From: Aliiroseovarius sp. M344
Lineage (GTDB): Bacteria > Pseudomonadota > Alphaproteobacteria > Rhodobacterales > Rhodobacteraceae
NCBI RefSeq assembly: GCF_025140835.1
Contig: NZ_CP081153.1
Coordinates: 3,133,001-3,197,000, forward strand
Length of the DNA stretch: 64,000 nt
Direction: 5' to 3'
Made by a program: the position numbers and the translations under genes. Positions 17,504-27,346 of the stretch are shown piece by piece. Numbering within the stretch: the first letter of the stretch is position 1; the number at the start of each line of letters is the position of its first letter. The notes beneath the pieces are model-generated. The model ran no database searches and had not been told where the DNA came from. It saw nothing but the letters and a program-made list of their open reading frames with translations.

Positions 17504-18415
17504 ATGACCACTGCCACTCACGATATGAACTGGGTCCGGCGCAATCGGATGACCCTGACACCGTTGCTGTTCCTGCTTCCGGGCGTGTTGTTCTTTACGG
17601 TCTATGTGATCTTCCCGATTTTGCAGAGCTTCAACATATCGCTCTATGAATGGGATGGTCTGGGCGAGGCGACCTATATCGGCCTTGGCAACTATCAGGA
17701 ACTGGTGACTGACCGCGCGTTCGAAATCTCGCTGTGGAACAACGTCAAATGGCTGGCCCTGTATCTGCTGGCAATCCCGGCTGGGTTGTTCATCGCATTG
17801 TTCCTAAATCAGACGATTCCAGGCATTCGGCTATACAAATCACTGTTTTTCTTCCCCTTCGTACTCAGCCAAGTGGTCGTTGGCCTCGTTTTTTCGTGGT
17901 TCTATCTGCCCCGTGAAGGTTTGCTGAACGCTGTGCTCAGCTTTTTTGGGTTTGATACAATCAACGTGCTGGGTGACCCGACGCTGGCCACATACGGCAT
18001 TATTGCGGCGGGCCTCTGGCCGCAGACCGCGTATTGCATGATCCTTTATCTGACGGGCCTGAATGCTGTGGACCCTGAACAGATCGAGGCCGGGCGTCTG
18101 GACGGCGCCAAAGGCTGGCGCATGCTGTGGCACGTGATCCTGCCGCAACTGAAGCCTGCGACCTTTATTGCGTTCGTGGTGACCATCATCGGTGCGCTGC
18201 GTTCATTCGACCTGATCTCGGTGATGACCAATGGCGGGCCGTTTGGATCAACACGCGTGCTCAGCTTTTACATGTTCGAGAAAGCCCTGTCAGAATACGG
18301 CTTTCGAATGGGCTATGGCTCGGCCATCGCGGTTGTCCTGTTCCTGATCATGCTTGTTTTCATCGGCTACTTCCTGTGGTCCATGTATCGCGACGAAAAA
18401 GCTGCGCGGAGGTAA
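17504..18415 (+). CDS. Sugar ABC transporter permease (MalF-like)
   Basis: This 303-residue inner-membrane protein has about six transmembrane segments. Its EAA loop (EAGRLDGAKGWRMLWHVILP) contacts the ATPase. It belongs to the CUT1 MalF/UgpA class without the extra periplasmic domain of E. coli MalF. A GGAGG ribosome binding site precedes the ATG. The second permease begins 5 bp after its stop. Confidence 0.92.
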   Translation: MTTATHDMNWVRRNRMTLTPLLFLLPGVLFFTVYVIFPILQSFNISLYEWDGLGEATYIGLGNYQELVTDRAFEISLWNNVKWLALYLLAIPAGLFIALFLNQTIPGIRLYKSLFFFPFVLSQVVVGLVFSWFYLPREGLLNAVLSFFGFDTINVLGDPTLATYGIIAAGLWPQTAYCMILYLTGLNAVDPEQIEAGRLDGAKGWRMLWHVILPQLKPATFIAFVVTIIGALRSFDLISVMTNGGPFGSTRVLSFYMFEKALSEYGFRMGYGSAIAVVLFLIMLVFIGYFLWSMYRDEKAARR

Positions 18416-18420
18416 GACAG

Positions 18421-19269
18421 ATGTTCCCAACCCCCATCGAAAAACGCTCGCGCGGTGCGCAGGTCACCTATCAGGCGCTGGTCCCGATTGTTCTGATCAT
18501 GTGGCTTCTACCGCTGATCGCCGTTGCAATGTTCTCGATCCGCCCGCTGACGGATTTCACCAACGGCAATTACTGGGGCATGCCCTCGTCGTTCGAATTC
18601 TTCACCAACTACGGCAAGGTGTTTCTGGAATCTGATATGCCACGCTATATGTGGAACTCGGTCCTCATAACTGTCCCGACGGTGATCGGCGCTGTGGCCT
18701 TGTCTTGCATGACAGGCTTTGCGCTTGGCATCTATCGCTTCCGCGGCAATCTGCTGATCTTCTTCATGTTTATCGCGGGCAACTTCGTGCCGTTCCAGAT
18801 CCTGATGGTCCCGGTGCGGGATCTGACAGTGTCTGCCGGTCTTTACGACACCAAGCTGGGATTGGTTCTGTTTCACATCGCGTTTCAAACCGGGTTTTGC
18901 ACGCTGTTTATGCGCAACTTCATCCGCGCCCTGCCCTTTGAATTGATCGAGGCGGCCCGTGTCGAGGGCATCGCCGAATGGAAGATCTTCTGGTATGTGG
19001 TGTTGCCTTTGATGAAGCCCGCGATTGCGGCCTTGGCCGTCTTGATCTTTACCTTCATCTGGAACGATTATTTCTGGGCGATCGTTTTGACGCAAGGCCC
19101 TGACGCACAGCCGGTCACAGCGGGCATTACGTCCTTCAACTCTCAATTCGTGGCACAGTATCACTTGATGAGCGCGGGCAGTATCGTCGCCGCCTTGCCG
19201 CCGGTCATGATGTTCTTTGCAATGCAACGCCACTTTATCGCAGGTCTAACTCTCGGAGCTGTTAAATGA
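18421..19269 (+). CDS. Sugar ABC transporter permease (MalG-like)
   Basis: This 282-residue inner-membrane permease of the MalG/UgpE class has six predicted helices and the EAA loop EAARVEGIAEWKIFWYVVLP near residue 180. The frame is open from 18127, inside the previous gene. The start at 18421 is preferred because the MalG-like sequence begins there with a charged N terminus before the first helix. Its stop overlaps the next start by four bases (ATGA), coupling transport to hydrolysis. Confidence 0.92.
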   Translation: MFPTPIEKRSRGAQVTYQALVPIVLIMWLLPLIAVAMFSIRPLTDFTNGNYWGMPSSFEFFTNYGKVFLESDMPRYMWNSVLITVPTVIGAVALSCMTGFALGIYRFRGNLLIFFMFIAGNFVPFQILMVPVRDLTVSAGLYDTKLGLVLFHIAFQTGFCTLFMRNFIRALPFELIEAARVEGIAEWKIFWYVVLPLMKPAIAALAVLIFTFIWNDYFWAIVLTQGPDAQPVTAGITSFNSQFVAQYHLMSAGSIVAALPPVMMFFAMQRHFIAGLTLGAVK

Positions 19270-20609
19270 CCAAGCTCACCTTTATTGGTGCTGGGTCGAC
19301 GATTTTCATGAAGAATATCGTCGGCGACATGCTGCATTTTGAGGCGCTGAAAGACGCCACGATTGCACTGATGGACATCGACACCACTCGTCTGGCGGAA
19401 AGCGAATTGGTGGCGAAAAAGATGATCGCCACGATGGGCACAGGTGCCAAGGTCGAAACCTATACCGATCAGCGCCGCGCGCTCGAAGGCGCGGATTTCG
19501 TCGTCACCGCCTTTCAGATCGGCGGCTATGATCCCTGCACAATCACCGATTTCGAGCTGCCCAAACAATACGGGTTGCGCCAGACCATTGCCGACACTCT
19601 GGGCGTTGGCGGCATCATGCGGGGCCTGCGCACGGTGCCGCATCTGTGGTCTGTCGCGCGCGATATGGAGGCCGTCTGCCCCGACGCGCTGCTCATGCAA
19701 TATGTGAACCCAATGGCGATCAACACATGGGCGCTGGCCGAACGGTTCCCGCATATCAAACAGGTTGGTCTGTGCCACTCGGTGCAGAACACCGTACAGG
19801 AACTTGCGCATGATCTAGACATGGCTCAAAGCGACATCCGCTATAAGGTCGCAGGTGTGAACCACGTGGCCTTCTTCCTGCGACTGGAGGACGCGCAGGG
19901 TAACAGCCTCTACCCGGCTCTGCGTAATGGTTATCGCTCGGGCGCGCTCCCCAAACCGCCCCTCCTCATGCCCCGCTGCGGCAACAAGGTGCGGTACGAG
20001 GTGATGGAACATCTGGGCTATTTTTGCACCGAAAGCTCCGAGCATCTGGCGGAATATGTGCCGTGGTTCATCAAGGAGGGTCGCGATGACCTGATCGCAG
20101 AATTTGGTATCCCGCTGGATGAGTATCCAAAACGCTGTGTCGAACAGCAGGCAGACTGGAAGGACCAGGCGGTGGCGCTCAAGACAGCGGCGGCGATCGA
20201 CGTGCCCAAGAGCCACGAATTTGCGGCCGAGATGATGAACGCGATGGTGACAGGCCAACCCTACACCGCTTACGGCAACCTGCCGAACACTGGTCAGATC
20301 CCGCAACTGCCCCTTGGCGCTGCTGTGGAAACGCCCTGCTTGGTGGACATGAACGGTGTGCAGCCCAGCGTGGTTACAGATATTCCTCCCCAGCTTGTCG
20401 CGCTGATGCGTAGCCAGATCAATGTGCAGGAGCTGACGGTGCGCGCCCTTCTGAACGAAGAACCTGAGCACCTTTATCACGCCGCTATGATGGACCCACA
20501 CACAGCCGCAGAACTTGACCTGCGCCAGATCCGGTCGCTTGTCAGCGACCTTCTGGCAGCCCATGGTGATTGGATCCCCGAATGGGCGCGGAATAGGAAA
20601 GCAGCATGA
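19266..20609 (+). CDS. GH4 alpha-galactosidase-type glycosidase
   Basis: This 447-residue member of glycoside hydrolase family 4 should open alpha-galactosides (or alpha-glucosides) by an NAD- and metal-dependent redox mechanism in the cytoplasm. The N-terminal Rossmann motif is FIGAGSTIF. The metal ligands are the Cys in GLCHSVQ and the His in GVNHVAFF, as in MelA and AglA. The catabolic genes downstream point to galactose as product, so alpha-galactosidase is favoured over alpha-glucosidase. Start and stop both overlap neighbours in ATGA form. Confidence 0.88.
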   Translation: MTKLTFIGAGSTIFMKNIVGDMLHFEALKDATIALMDIDTTRLAESELVAKKMIATMGTGAKVETYTDQRRALEGADFVVTAFQIGGYDPCTITDFELPKQYGLRQTIADTLGVGGIMRGLRTVPHLWSVARDMEAVCPDALLMQYVNPMAINTWALAERFPHIKQVGLCHSVQNTVQELAHDLDMAQSDIRYKVAGVNHVAFFLRLEDAQGNSLYPALRNGYRSGALPKPPLLMPRCGNKVRYEVMEHLGYFCTESSEHLAEYVPWFIKEGRDDLIAEFGIPLDEYPKRCVEQQADWKDQAVALKTAAAIDVPKSHEFAAEMMNAMVTGQPYTAYGNLPNTGQIPQLPLGAAVETPCLVDMNGVQPSVVTDIPPQLVALMRSQINVQELTVRALLNEEPEHLYHAAMMDPHTAAELDLRQIRSLVSDLLAAHGDWIPEWARNRKAA

Positions 20610-22315
20610 CCAAGGAAAGACGCAACCGGGGCTGGTATGGGATGCTCGACAAGGACGGGTTTATCCGCAGGTCATGGATGAAGAACCAAGGCTTTCCGGA
20701 TCATGCCTTTGATGGACGCCCGGTGATCGGCATTTGCAACACATGGTCCGAGTTGACGCCCTGCAATTCAGGCCTGCGAGAACTGGCTGAAGGCGTGAAG
20801 CGCGGCGTGTGGGAAGCTGGCGGCTTCCCTGTCGAATTTCCTGTCATGTCACTGGGCGAGACCCAGATGAAGCCCACCGCCATGCTGTTTCGCAACCTGC
20901 TGGCGATGGATGTCGAAGAAAGCATTCGCGCCTATGGCATGGACGGCGTTGTGCTGCTGGGCGGCTGCGATAAGACGACGCCGGGGCAGTTGATGGGTGC
21001 GGCTTCGGTCGATCTACCGTCAATCGTCTTGTCCGCAGGTCCGATGCTGAACGGCAAGTGGAAAGGCCGCGACTTGGGCTCTGGCACCGATGTTCGCAAG
21101 TTCGCAATGGACGTAAAAGCGGGCGACATGAGCCTGAAAGATTTCATGGCGACCGAGTCCGGAATGTCGCGGTCCAAAGGCGTGTGCATGACGATGGGCA
21201 CCGCCTCGACCATGTCTTCGCTGTCCGAGGCGATGGGTCTTTCCCTTCCGATGAACGGCTCGTTGCCCGCCGTCGATGCCCGCCGCATGGCCTTGGCGCA
21301 CATGACCGGGAAACGGATCGTCGAAATGGTCGAAGAGGATCTGAAGCTATCGGAGGTGTTGACCAAGGAAAGCTTTGAAAACGCCATCCTGACCAACGCG
21401 GCGCTGGGCGGGTCAACCAACGCCGTCGTGCACCTTTTGGCGCTGGCCGGTCGCGTCGGTATTGGTTTGTCCATGGATGATTTCGAGATCGGTGGAGAAA
21501 TCCCGCTGCTGGTGAACTGCATGCCGTCGGGAAAATACCTGATGGAAGATTTTTGTTACGCCGGTGGCGTTCCGGTGGTGCTGAAGGAAATCGCGCACAA
21601 GCTGCGCGCGGCCAACACGGTCATGGGCAAAGACATCGCGCATTACTATGACGACGCCGAGTGCTATAACCGCGACGTGATTTATGCCTATGACGAACCA
21701 CGCAAACCCGCCGCTGGCCTGCGTGTCCTGCGCGGTAATCTTGCGCCGAACGGCGCCATCGTGAAACCCTCGGCGGCCTCAAATCATCTGCTGGAACATG
21801 AAGGCGCGGCACATGTTTTTGAAAGCATCGAAGAGCTGAAAGCCAATATTGACCGAGATGATTTGCCGGTAGATGAGAACACTATTCTGGTGCTGAAAAA
21901 CTGCGGACCAAAAGGATATCCTGGTATGCCCGAGGTGGGCGACATGCCCGTGCCCGCCAAGCTTGTGAAGAAAGGCGTGCGTGACATCGTGCGCGTGTCG
22001 GATGCCCGCATGTCCGGCACGGCCTTCGGCACAGTCGTTCTGCACGTCGCACCCGAAGCCACCGCAGGCGGCCCCTTGGCGCTGGTGAAAACGGGGGACC
22101 GCATCAAGCTGTCCGCCTCGACCGGGGTTCTGGAACTGCTGGTTGATGTCGCTGAGTTGGACAAGCGGCGGGCGGCATGGACCCCCCCCGACCCCCATTA
22201 CTCGCGCGGCTATGCCAAACTTTATGTCGATCACGTCCTGCAAGCCGACAAAGGCGCGGATCTTGATTTCCTTGTGGGCAAGGATACCCGCCCCGTGACC
22301 CGAGAGAGCCATTGA
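20606..22315 (+). CDS. IlvD/Edd-family sugar acid dehydratase (galactonate/arabinonate type)
   Basis: This 569-residue Fe-S dehydratase belongs to the IlvD/Edd family in its sugar-acid branch. Three cysteines that usually hold the [2Fe-2S] cluster are seen in ELTPCNSGL, LLGGCDKTTPG and SKGVCMTMGTAST. Beside a DgoK-like kinase and DgoA-like aldolase it should convert D-galactonate to 2-dehydro-3-deoxygalactonate. Classical DgoD belongs to the enolase superfamily, so this would be a non-orthologous replacement. Close relatives act on L-arabinonate, and both substrates are possible. Translation is coupled to both neighbours. Confidence 0.88.
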   Translation: MTKERRNRGWYGMLDKDGFIRRSWMKNQGFPDHAFDGRPVIGICNTWSELTPCNSGLRELAEGVKRGVWEAGGFPVEFPVMSLGETQMKPTAMLFRNLLAMDVEESIRAYGMDGVVLLGGCDKTTPGQLMGAASVDLPSIVLSAGPMLNGKWKGRDLGSGTDVRKFAMDVKAGDMSLKDFMATESGMSRSKGVCMTMGTASTMSSLSEAMGLSLPMNGSLPAVDARRMALAHMTGKRIVEMVEEDLKLSEVLTKESFENAILTNAALGGSTNAVVHLLALAGRVGIGLSMDDFEIGGEIPLLVNCMPSGKYLMEDFCYAGGVPVVLKEIAHKLRAANTVMGKDIAHYYDDAECYNRDVIYAYDEPRKPAAGLRVLRGNLAPNGAIVKPSAASNHLLEHEGAAHVFESIEELKANIDRDDLPVDENTILVLKNCGPKGYPGMPEVGDMPVPAKLVKKGVRDIVRVSDARMSGTAFGTVVLHVAPEATAGGPLALVKTGDRIKLSASTGVLELLVDVAELDKRRAAWTPPDPHYSRGYAKLYVDHVLQADKGADLDFLVGKDTRPVTRESH

Positions 22316-23082
22316 TGAGCAACGCAACCTTCCATGACCTTGCCGACGCGTCGGTCTTTATCACCGGCGGCGGTTCGGGCATCGGTGCTGCGCTGACCGA
22401 GGGATTCCTGCGCCAGGGTGCTAAGGTCGCTTTCGTGGGGCGCTCGGATGCGTCCGAGTTTGTCGCCAAAATGGAGGCCGAGACAGGTCACCGCCCGCAC
22501 TTCATCCAATGCGACATCACCGATATCGCCGCGCTGAAAGCAGCGATCGCAGACAGTGCCAAGATCAACGGCCCGATCACAACGCTGGTTAACAATGCCG
22601 CCAACGACCAACGCCACAGCACCGAAGAGGTGACAGAGGAATTCTGGGACTGGGCGCAGGCCATCAATCTGAAAGCCTATTTCTTTGCCTGTCAGGCGGT
22701 GATGGACGGCATGCGGACGGCGGGTGGCGGGTCGATCATCAATTTCACGTCGATCAGCTACATGATGGGCAACACTGGTTACCCGGCCTATACGACGGCA
22801 AACAGCGGGATCAATGGAATGACCCGGTCGCTGGCACGTGAGTTCGGCCCCGACAAAATCCGCGTGAATGCGCTCGCGCCGGGCTGGGTGTTGACGCAGA
22901 AGCAACTGGACATGTGGGCTGAACCCGATGCGCTAACGGCTCATCTGGAACGTCAGTGTCTGAAAGAACATTTGGTCCCCGAGGACATCGTCTCGTCAAC
23001 GCTCTTCCTCGCCTCAACCTCTAGCCGGATGATCACTGGGCAAGCTTTGGTCGTGGATGGCGGTGTCGTGGTGACAGGATGA
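22315..23082 (+). CDS. SDR oxidoreductase, probable galactose 1-dehydrogenase
   Basis: This 255-residue classical-length short-chain dehydrogenase has the cofactor motif TGGGSGIG near residue 17 and the NNAANDQRHS motif typical of bacterial galactose/arabinose dehydrogenases. It probably oxidises galactose to the lactone with NAD(P). The catalytic Tyr is in PAYTTANSG, where the invariant YxxxK Lys reads as Asn (codon AAC). The ATG at 22315 overlaps the dehydratase stop in a TGATG junction. Either the enzyme works without the Lys, or this copy is impaired. Confidence 0.82.
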   Translation: MSNATFHDLADASVFITGGGSGIGAALTEGFLRQGAKVAFVGRSDASEFVAKMEAETGHRPHFIQCDITDIAALKAAIADSAKINGPITTLVNNAANDQRHSTEEVTEEFWDWAQAINLKAYFFACQAVMDGMRTAGGGSIINFTSISYMMGNTGYPAYTTANSGINGMTRSLAREFGPDKIRVNALAPGWVLTQKQLDMWAEPDALTAHLERQCLKEHLVPEDIVSSTLFLASTSSRMITGQALVVDGGVVVTG

Positions 23083-23993
23083 TGGATTTGGGTGCGAAGC
23101 CAGACTGGATTGCAGTCGATTGGGGCACAACACATCTGCGGGTGTGGTTGATGTCGGCTGCAGGCAAGGTGCTCGAACGCCGCGAGAGTGACAAGGGCAT
23201 GGGCGGTCTTGCCCGTGATGCTTTTGAACCAACGTTACACGCGCTGCTGCAGGACAAACTGACCGACACGCCGTTGCCCGTCTTGGTCTGCGGTATGGCC
23301 GGGTCACGTCAGGGTTGGGCGGAAGCCCCTTATGTTGCCGTGCCCTGTGCGCCGCCGGGGGTGGCGGACGCAACGCATCTTTCAGTTCCTGCCATGGAAG
23401 TTTTTATCCTTCCGGGCGTTAAGCAATCCAGCCCCGCTGACGTCATGCGCGGCGAAGAAACCCAGATCGCCGGCTTTCTGTCTGGTGAACCTGACTATGA
23501 CGGCGTCCTGTGCCTGCCCGGCACACATAACAAATGGGTCCATATCAGTGCGGGTGAGATCGTCAGTTTCCGCACGTTCATGACAGGTGAATTATTCGAT
23601 CTGATCAGCACGCGGTCGGTGCTGCGCCACTCGGTCAATACGGACGGGTGGGACCAAAGCGCCTTTGATGCTGCCCTTGCCGACACCATGTCGCGCCCGG
23701 CCGATCTTGCCGCAAAACTGTTTTCGCTGCGCGCCGAAGGCCTGCTTGAAAACCTTTCAGCCGAGGCCGCCCGAACACGGCTTTCTGCCCTTTTAATCGG
23801 CGCAGAACTTGCCGCCGCCAAACCCTACTGGTTGGGTCAGCAGGTGGTCATTCTAGGCGAAGATACCGTGGCGCGGGCTTATGAAACCGCGCTGGCTGCG
23901 CAGGGCGCGGCGGTGCGGGTGGTGGAAGCCGAGAACGCAACTTTGGCTGGCTTGGTAGCAGCCTATAACAGCTTGAAGAAAGCACTGGCATGA
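23079..23993 (+). CDS. dgoK: 2-dehydro-3-deoxygalactonokinase
   Basis: This 304-residue DgoK-type sugar-acid kinase should phosphorylate 2-dehydro-3-deoxygalactonate at C6. The N-terminal phosphate motif VDWGTTHLRVW, the conserved VCGMAGSRQGW and the LCLPGTHNKWV segment are diagnostic of the family. Two adjacent ATGs (23079 and 23082) are available; the first overlaps the SDR stop. It is followed by the matching aldolase in an ATGA overlap, which defines the De Ley-Doudoroff route. Confidence 0.93.
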   Translation: MMDLGAKPDWIAVDWGTTHLRVWLMSAAGKVLERRESDKGMGGLARDAFEPTLHALLQDKLTDTPLPVLVCGMAGSRQGWAEAPYVAVPCAPPGVADATHLSVPAMEVFILPGVKQSSPADVMRGEETQIAGFLSGEPDYDGVLCLPGTHNKWVHISAGEIVSFRTFMTGELFDLISTRSVLRHSVNTDGWDQSAFDAALADTMSRPADLAAKLFSLRAEGLLENLSAEAARTRLSALLIGAELAAAKPYWLGQQVVILGEDTVARAYETALAAQGAAVRVVEAENATLAGLVAAYNSLKKALA

Positions 23994-24595
23994 CGCGCGA
24001 AATCATCGCCATTCTACGTGGCATCCAACCCGACGAAGCCCTACCGATCGCTGATGCTTTGATCAACGCCGGCATCACCAAAATCGAGGTACCCCTAAAC
24101 TCACCTGACCCCTTTGACAGCATCGAACGCATGGTCAAACACGCCGGCGACCGGGCCGAGATTGGCGCGGGAACGGTGCTGGATGTAACATCGGTCAAAC
24201 GGTTGGCGTCGATCGGAGCGGATATGGTGGTGTCGCCCGACGCCAATCCCGAGGTGATCGCCGCCACCAAGTCACACGGCATGTCTTCATACCCGGGCGT
24301 TCTGACCCCGACCGAAGCATTCTCTGCGCTGCGCGCCGGTGCTGATGGTCTGAAATTTTTCCCGGCGTTCAAGCTTGGCCTTGATGGCTTCAAAGCCATT
24401 CGCACAGTTTTGCCCGAGGGCACAAAATGCTATGCGGTCGGCGGTGTTGGTCCGGCTGATTTTGCTGATTGGCAGTCGGCTGGAATCGCCGGATTTGGTA
24501 TGGGATCGAATATCTATAAGCCGGGCAGTTCGGCTGACAACATCACCGATCTGGCCGCCGAGATCGTCATGGCCTATGACGCTGTTTTCTTATGA
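23990..24595 (+). CDS. dgoA: 2-dehydro-3-deoxy-6-phosphogalactonate aldolase
   Basis: This 201-residue class I aldolase of the KDPG/KDPGal family should split the phosphorylated sugar acid into pyruvate and glyceraldehyde-3-phosphate. The catalytic Glu lies in TKIEVPLNSP, and the Schiff-base Lys lies in GLKFFPAFKLG. The AILRGIQPDEA start is typical. It completes the galactose pathway with the upstream kinase. Start and stop overlap both neighbours by four bases. Confidence 0.94.
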   Translation: MTREIIAILRGIQPDEALPIADALINAGITKIEVPLNSPDPFDSIERMVKHAGDRAEIGAGTVLDVTSVKRLASIGADMVVSPDANPEVIAATKSHGMSSYPGVLTPTEAFSALRAGADGLKFFPAFKLGLDGFKAIRTVLPEGTKCYAVGGVGPADFADWQSAGIAGFGMGSNIYKPGSSADNITDLAAEIVMAYDAVFL

Positions 24596-25437
24596 CCACG
24601 CGGATCTTTTCCGACACGGTCTGCACGCTCGGTGAAGGTGCGTTCTGGCATCCCACCCGCGGTCAGTTCTTTTGGTTCGACATCCTTGGGAAACGTCTTC
24701 TCACGCGGGTTGATGACGAAGAACAGCTCTGGACGTTTGACGAATGTGTTTCGGCGGCGGGCTGGGTCGATCATGACACCCTGATCATGGCCAGTGCCTC
24801 GGCGCTTTGGCAATTCGACATCGAAACTGGAACGCGCAAGAAATTGGTGGACCTCGAGGCTGACAATCCAGTCACCCGTTCAAACGACGGGCGGGCAGAC
24901 CCCAATGGGGGGTTCTGGATCGGCACAATGGGATACAATGCTGAACCTGGCGCAGGCGCGATCTACCGCTTCTATCGCGGCGAACTTCGGAAGCTTTTCG
25001 ACAAGATCACCATTTCAAACGCGATATGCTTCAGTCCCGACGGAAGCACTGCCTACTTTACCGACACCAAAGACGGCCGGGTACTGCAACAAACGCTGGA
25101 CGCTGAAGGGTGGCCCAAAGGCGCACCCAAATTGTTCCTGGATTTGCGCGGTAAAAGTTTTGGCGCGGACGGTGCGGTTGTTGATCAGGATGGCAATTTC
25201 TGGAACGCCCAATGGGGGGCCGCGCGGGTGGCCGGTTATTATCCAGACGGCCAATTGATCAGAACCCATTCTGTGCCGACGCTCCAAGCCTCGTGCCCTT
25301 GCTTTGGCGGCTCGGACCTGAGCACTCTTTTCGTGACCACGGCAGCAGATGGGCTGACCGGGGACGCCATGGCAGGTAAAACCTTCGCCATCGACACAAC
25401 CGTAACTGGCCAACCCGAGCACAGGGTGCTTCTCTGA
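24592..25437 (+). CDS. SMP-30/gluconolactonase-family lactonase
   Basis: This 281-residue SMP-30/LRE beta-propeller has the LGEGAFWHP metal-ligand start, the RSNDGRADPNGGFWIGTM strand and the ISNAICFSPDG motif. These supply the divalent-metal-binding Glu, Asn and Asp residues of the family. In this operon it should open galactonolactone to galactonate, the step between the SDR and the dehydratase. It has no signal peptide and so acts in the cytoplasm. It is coupled to dgoA by an ATGA overlap. Confidence 0.9.
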   Translation: MTTRIFSDTVCTLGEGAFWHPTRGQFFWFDILGKRLLTRVDDEEQLWTFDECVSAAGWVDHDTLIMASASALWQFDIETGTRKKLVDLEADNPVTRSNDGRADPNGGFWIGTMGYNAEPGAGAIYRFYRGELRKLFDKITISNAICFSPDGSTAYFTDTKDGRVLQQTLDAEGWPKGAPKLFLDLRGKSFGADGAVVDQDGNFWNAQWGAARVAGYYPDGQLIRTHSVPTLQASCPCFGGSDLSTLFVTTAADGLTGDAMAGKTFAIDTTVTGQPEHRVLL

Positions 25438-25444
25438 GACTGAT

Positions 25445-27346
25445 ATGAAACGTACACTTGGCACCTGCTATTACCCGGAACACTGGCCAGAAGAGATGTG
25501 GGAAGACGACGCCCGACGCATGGCCGAGGCAGGTCTGACATGGGTGCGGATTGGCGAGTTTTCTTGGTCGAAGCTGGAACCAACGCCCGGTGATCTGCAC
25601 TGGGACTGGCTGGACCGCGCCATCGACGTGCTTGGCAATGCCGGGCTTCAGGTGGTTCTTGGCACGCCAACCGCGACGCCTCCGCGCTGGATGATCGACC
25701 GCCATCCCGACATGTTGGCCGTCGATGCGGAAGGGCGCCCGCGAAAATTCGGGTCGCGTCGTCACTATTGCTTCAGCCATGCGGGGTATCGTGAAGAAAG
25801 CCGCCGCATCACCCGGTTGATGGCCGATCGGTATGGCAGAAATAAATTTGTCGGCGCGTGGCAGACCGACAATGAATATGGCTGTCATGATACGACCCTG
25901 TCGTACTCCGACGCGGCGCGGGCTGGTTTTCGCGATTGGCTTGCCCAGCGCTATCAATCGGTGGATGCGCTGAACCGGGCTTGGGGGAATGTTTTCTGGT
26001 CAATGGAATACGGCAAATTTGATGACGTTGATCTGCCCAACCTGACCGTCACCGAGCCCAACCCCGCCCATGCGCAAGACTTCCGCCGCTACAGTTCGGA
26101 CATGGTGGTTTTGTTCAATCGGGTACAGGTCGATGAAATCAGGGCGCACTCAGATGCGCCGGTCTCCCACAACTACATGGGGCGGATCACGGATTTCGAC
26201 CATTTCGCTGTTGGTGCGGATTTGGATATCGCCACATGGGACAGCTATCCGCTGGGGTTCTTGGAAGATCGCGTGGGTGCGGATGACGCCCACCAACGCG
26301 CCTATGCCCGCCAGGGAGATCCTGATTTTCAGGCGTTTCATCACGACCTATACCGTGCTGTCGGGCGTGACCGCTGGTGGGTGATGGAACAGCAACCGGG
26401 ACCGGTAAACTGGGCGCCCTACAACCCCGCGCCCTTGCCCGGTATGGTCCGTCTTTGGACGTGGGAGGCTTTCGCCCATGGCGCCGAAGCCGTGTGCTAT
26501 TTCCGCTGGCGGCAAGCGCCGTTTGCACAAGAACAGATGCACGCGGGCATGTTGCGGCCAGATGGCAAAGACGCCCACGCCATGCACGAAGCGCGCGAAG
26601 TCCATCGCGAACTCGCGCACGCGCCCGAAGTTGCGCCAACACAAGCCCCTGTTGCGCTGGTCTTCGACTACGCCGCCGACTGGGCATGGGCCACCCAACC
26701 CCATGGCGCGGGACTAAGCTATTTCGGGTTGGTCTTTGACCATTACAAGGCGCTCAGGCGTGCTGGCCTGTCAGTAGATATCGTGCCCGCGTCACGCACG
26801 GATTTCGCAGGCTACAAGCTCGTGCTCGCACCGGGATTGATGCACCTTCCCAACGGTCTTCGCAGCGCCTTGGCACAAGCTAAGGGGCATGTGCTTTATG
26901 GTCCCCGCACCGGTGCCCGAGACAAGAATTTCGCGATCCCTTCGCCGCTGCCTCCGGCCATTGACGGGTTGGAGGTCACGGTCGCACGCGTTGAAAGCTT
27001 GCGACCGGACATGCCCGTCGACCTGAAGGGCGGCGGCGCAGCAACGGGGTATCTGGAAGAGCTGGAAACAGATGCGCCGGCCTTGCTGGCCACAAAAGAG
27101 GGGGCCGCCATTTTGGTGGGGGATCCTGCCCAAAGTTATTGCGCCGCGTGGCTTGATGCGGACGGGCTGGACCGACTTGTCGGCGCATTGGCAGGACTGA
27201 GCAACCTTGAAGTGCGGCAGATGCCCGAAGGTGTGCGCACCCGACGCACCGCGACCGAAGAATTCTGGTTCAATCACACAGTACACCCGGTCGAAACACC
27301 TGCAGGCAAATTGCCCCCGGCTGGTGTCCTACGGCGCACCTTGTGA
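25445..27346 (+). CDS. GH42 beta-galactosidase
   Basis: This 633-residue beta-galactosidase of glycoside hydrolase family 42 starts with TCYYPEHWPEEMW, typical of the family's (beta/alpha)8 barrel. The acid/base Glu lies in WQTDNEYGCH near residue 145, and the nucleophile Glu lies in VMEQQPGPVNW near residue 315. The trimerisation and C-terminal domains appear complete. No signal peptide is visible, so it acts on imported beta-galactosides. Together with the GH4 enzyme it lets one operon use both anomers of galactoside. Confidence 0.94.
   Translation: MKRTLGTCYYPEHWPEEMWEDDARRMAEAGLTWVRIGEFSWSKLEPTPGDLHWDWLDRAIDVLGNAGLQVVLGTPTATPPRWMIDRHPDMLAVDAEGRPRKFGSRRHYCFSHAGYREESRRITRLMADRYGRNKFVGAWQTDNEYGCHDTTLSYSDAARAGFRDWLAQRYQSVDALNRAWGNVFWSMEYGKFDDVDLPNLTVTEPNPAHAQDFRRYSSDMVVLFNRVQVDEIRAHSDAPVSHNYMGRITDFDHFAVGADLDIATWDSYPLGFLEDRVGADDAHQRAYARQGDPDFQAFHHDLYRAVGRDRWWVMEQQPGPVNWAPYNPAPLPGMVRLWTWEAFAHGAEAVCYFRWRQAPFAQEQMHAGMLRPDGKDAHAMHEAREVHRELAHAPEVAPTQAPVALVFDYAADWAWATQPHGAGLSYFGLVFDHYKALRRAGLSVDIVPASRTDFAGYKLVLAPGLMHLPNGLRSALAQAKGHVLYGPRTGARDKNFAIPSPLPPAIDGLEVTVARVESLRPDMPVDLKGGGAATGYLEELETDAPALLATKEGAAILVGDPAQSYCAAWLDADGLDRLVGALAGLSNLEVRQMPEGVRTRRTATEEFWFNHTVHPVETPAGKLPPAGVLRRTL

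Noticed and set aside
18127..18420. N-terminal extension of the MalG-like permease
   Set aside because: This lies wholly inside the previous permease gene and encodes an Arg/Cys-rich segment unlike any transporter.
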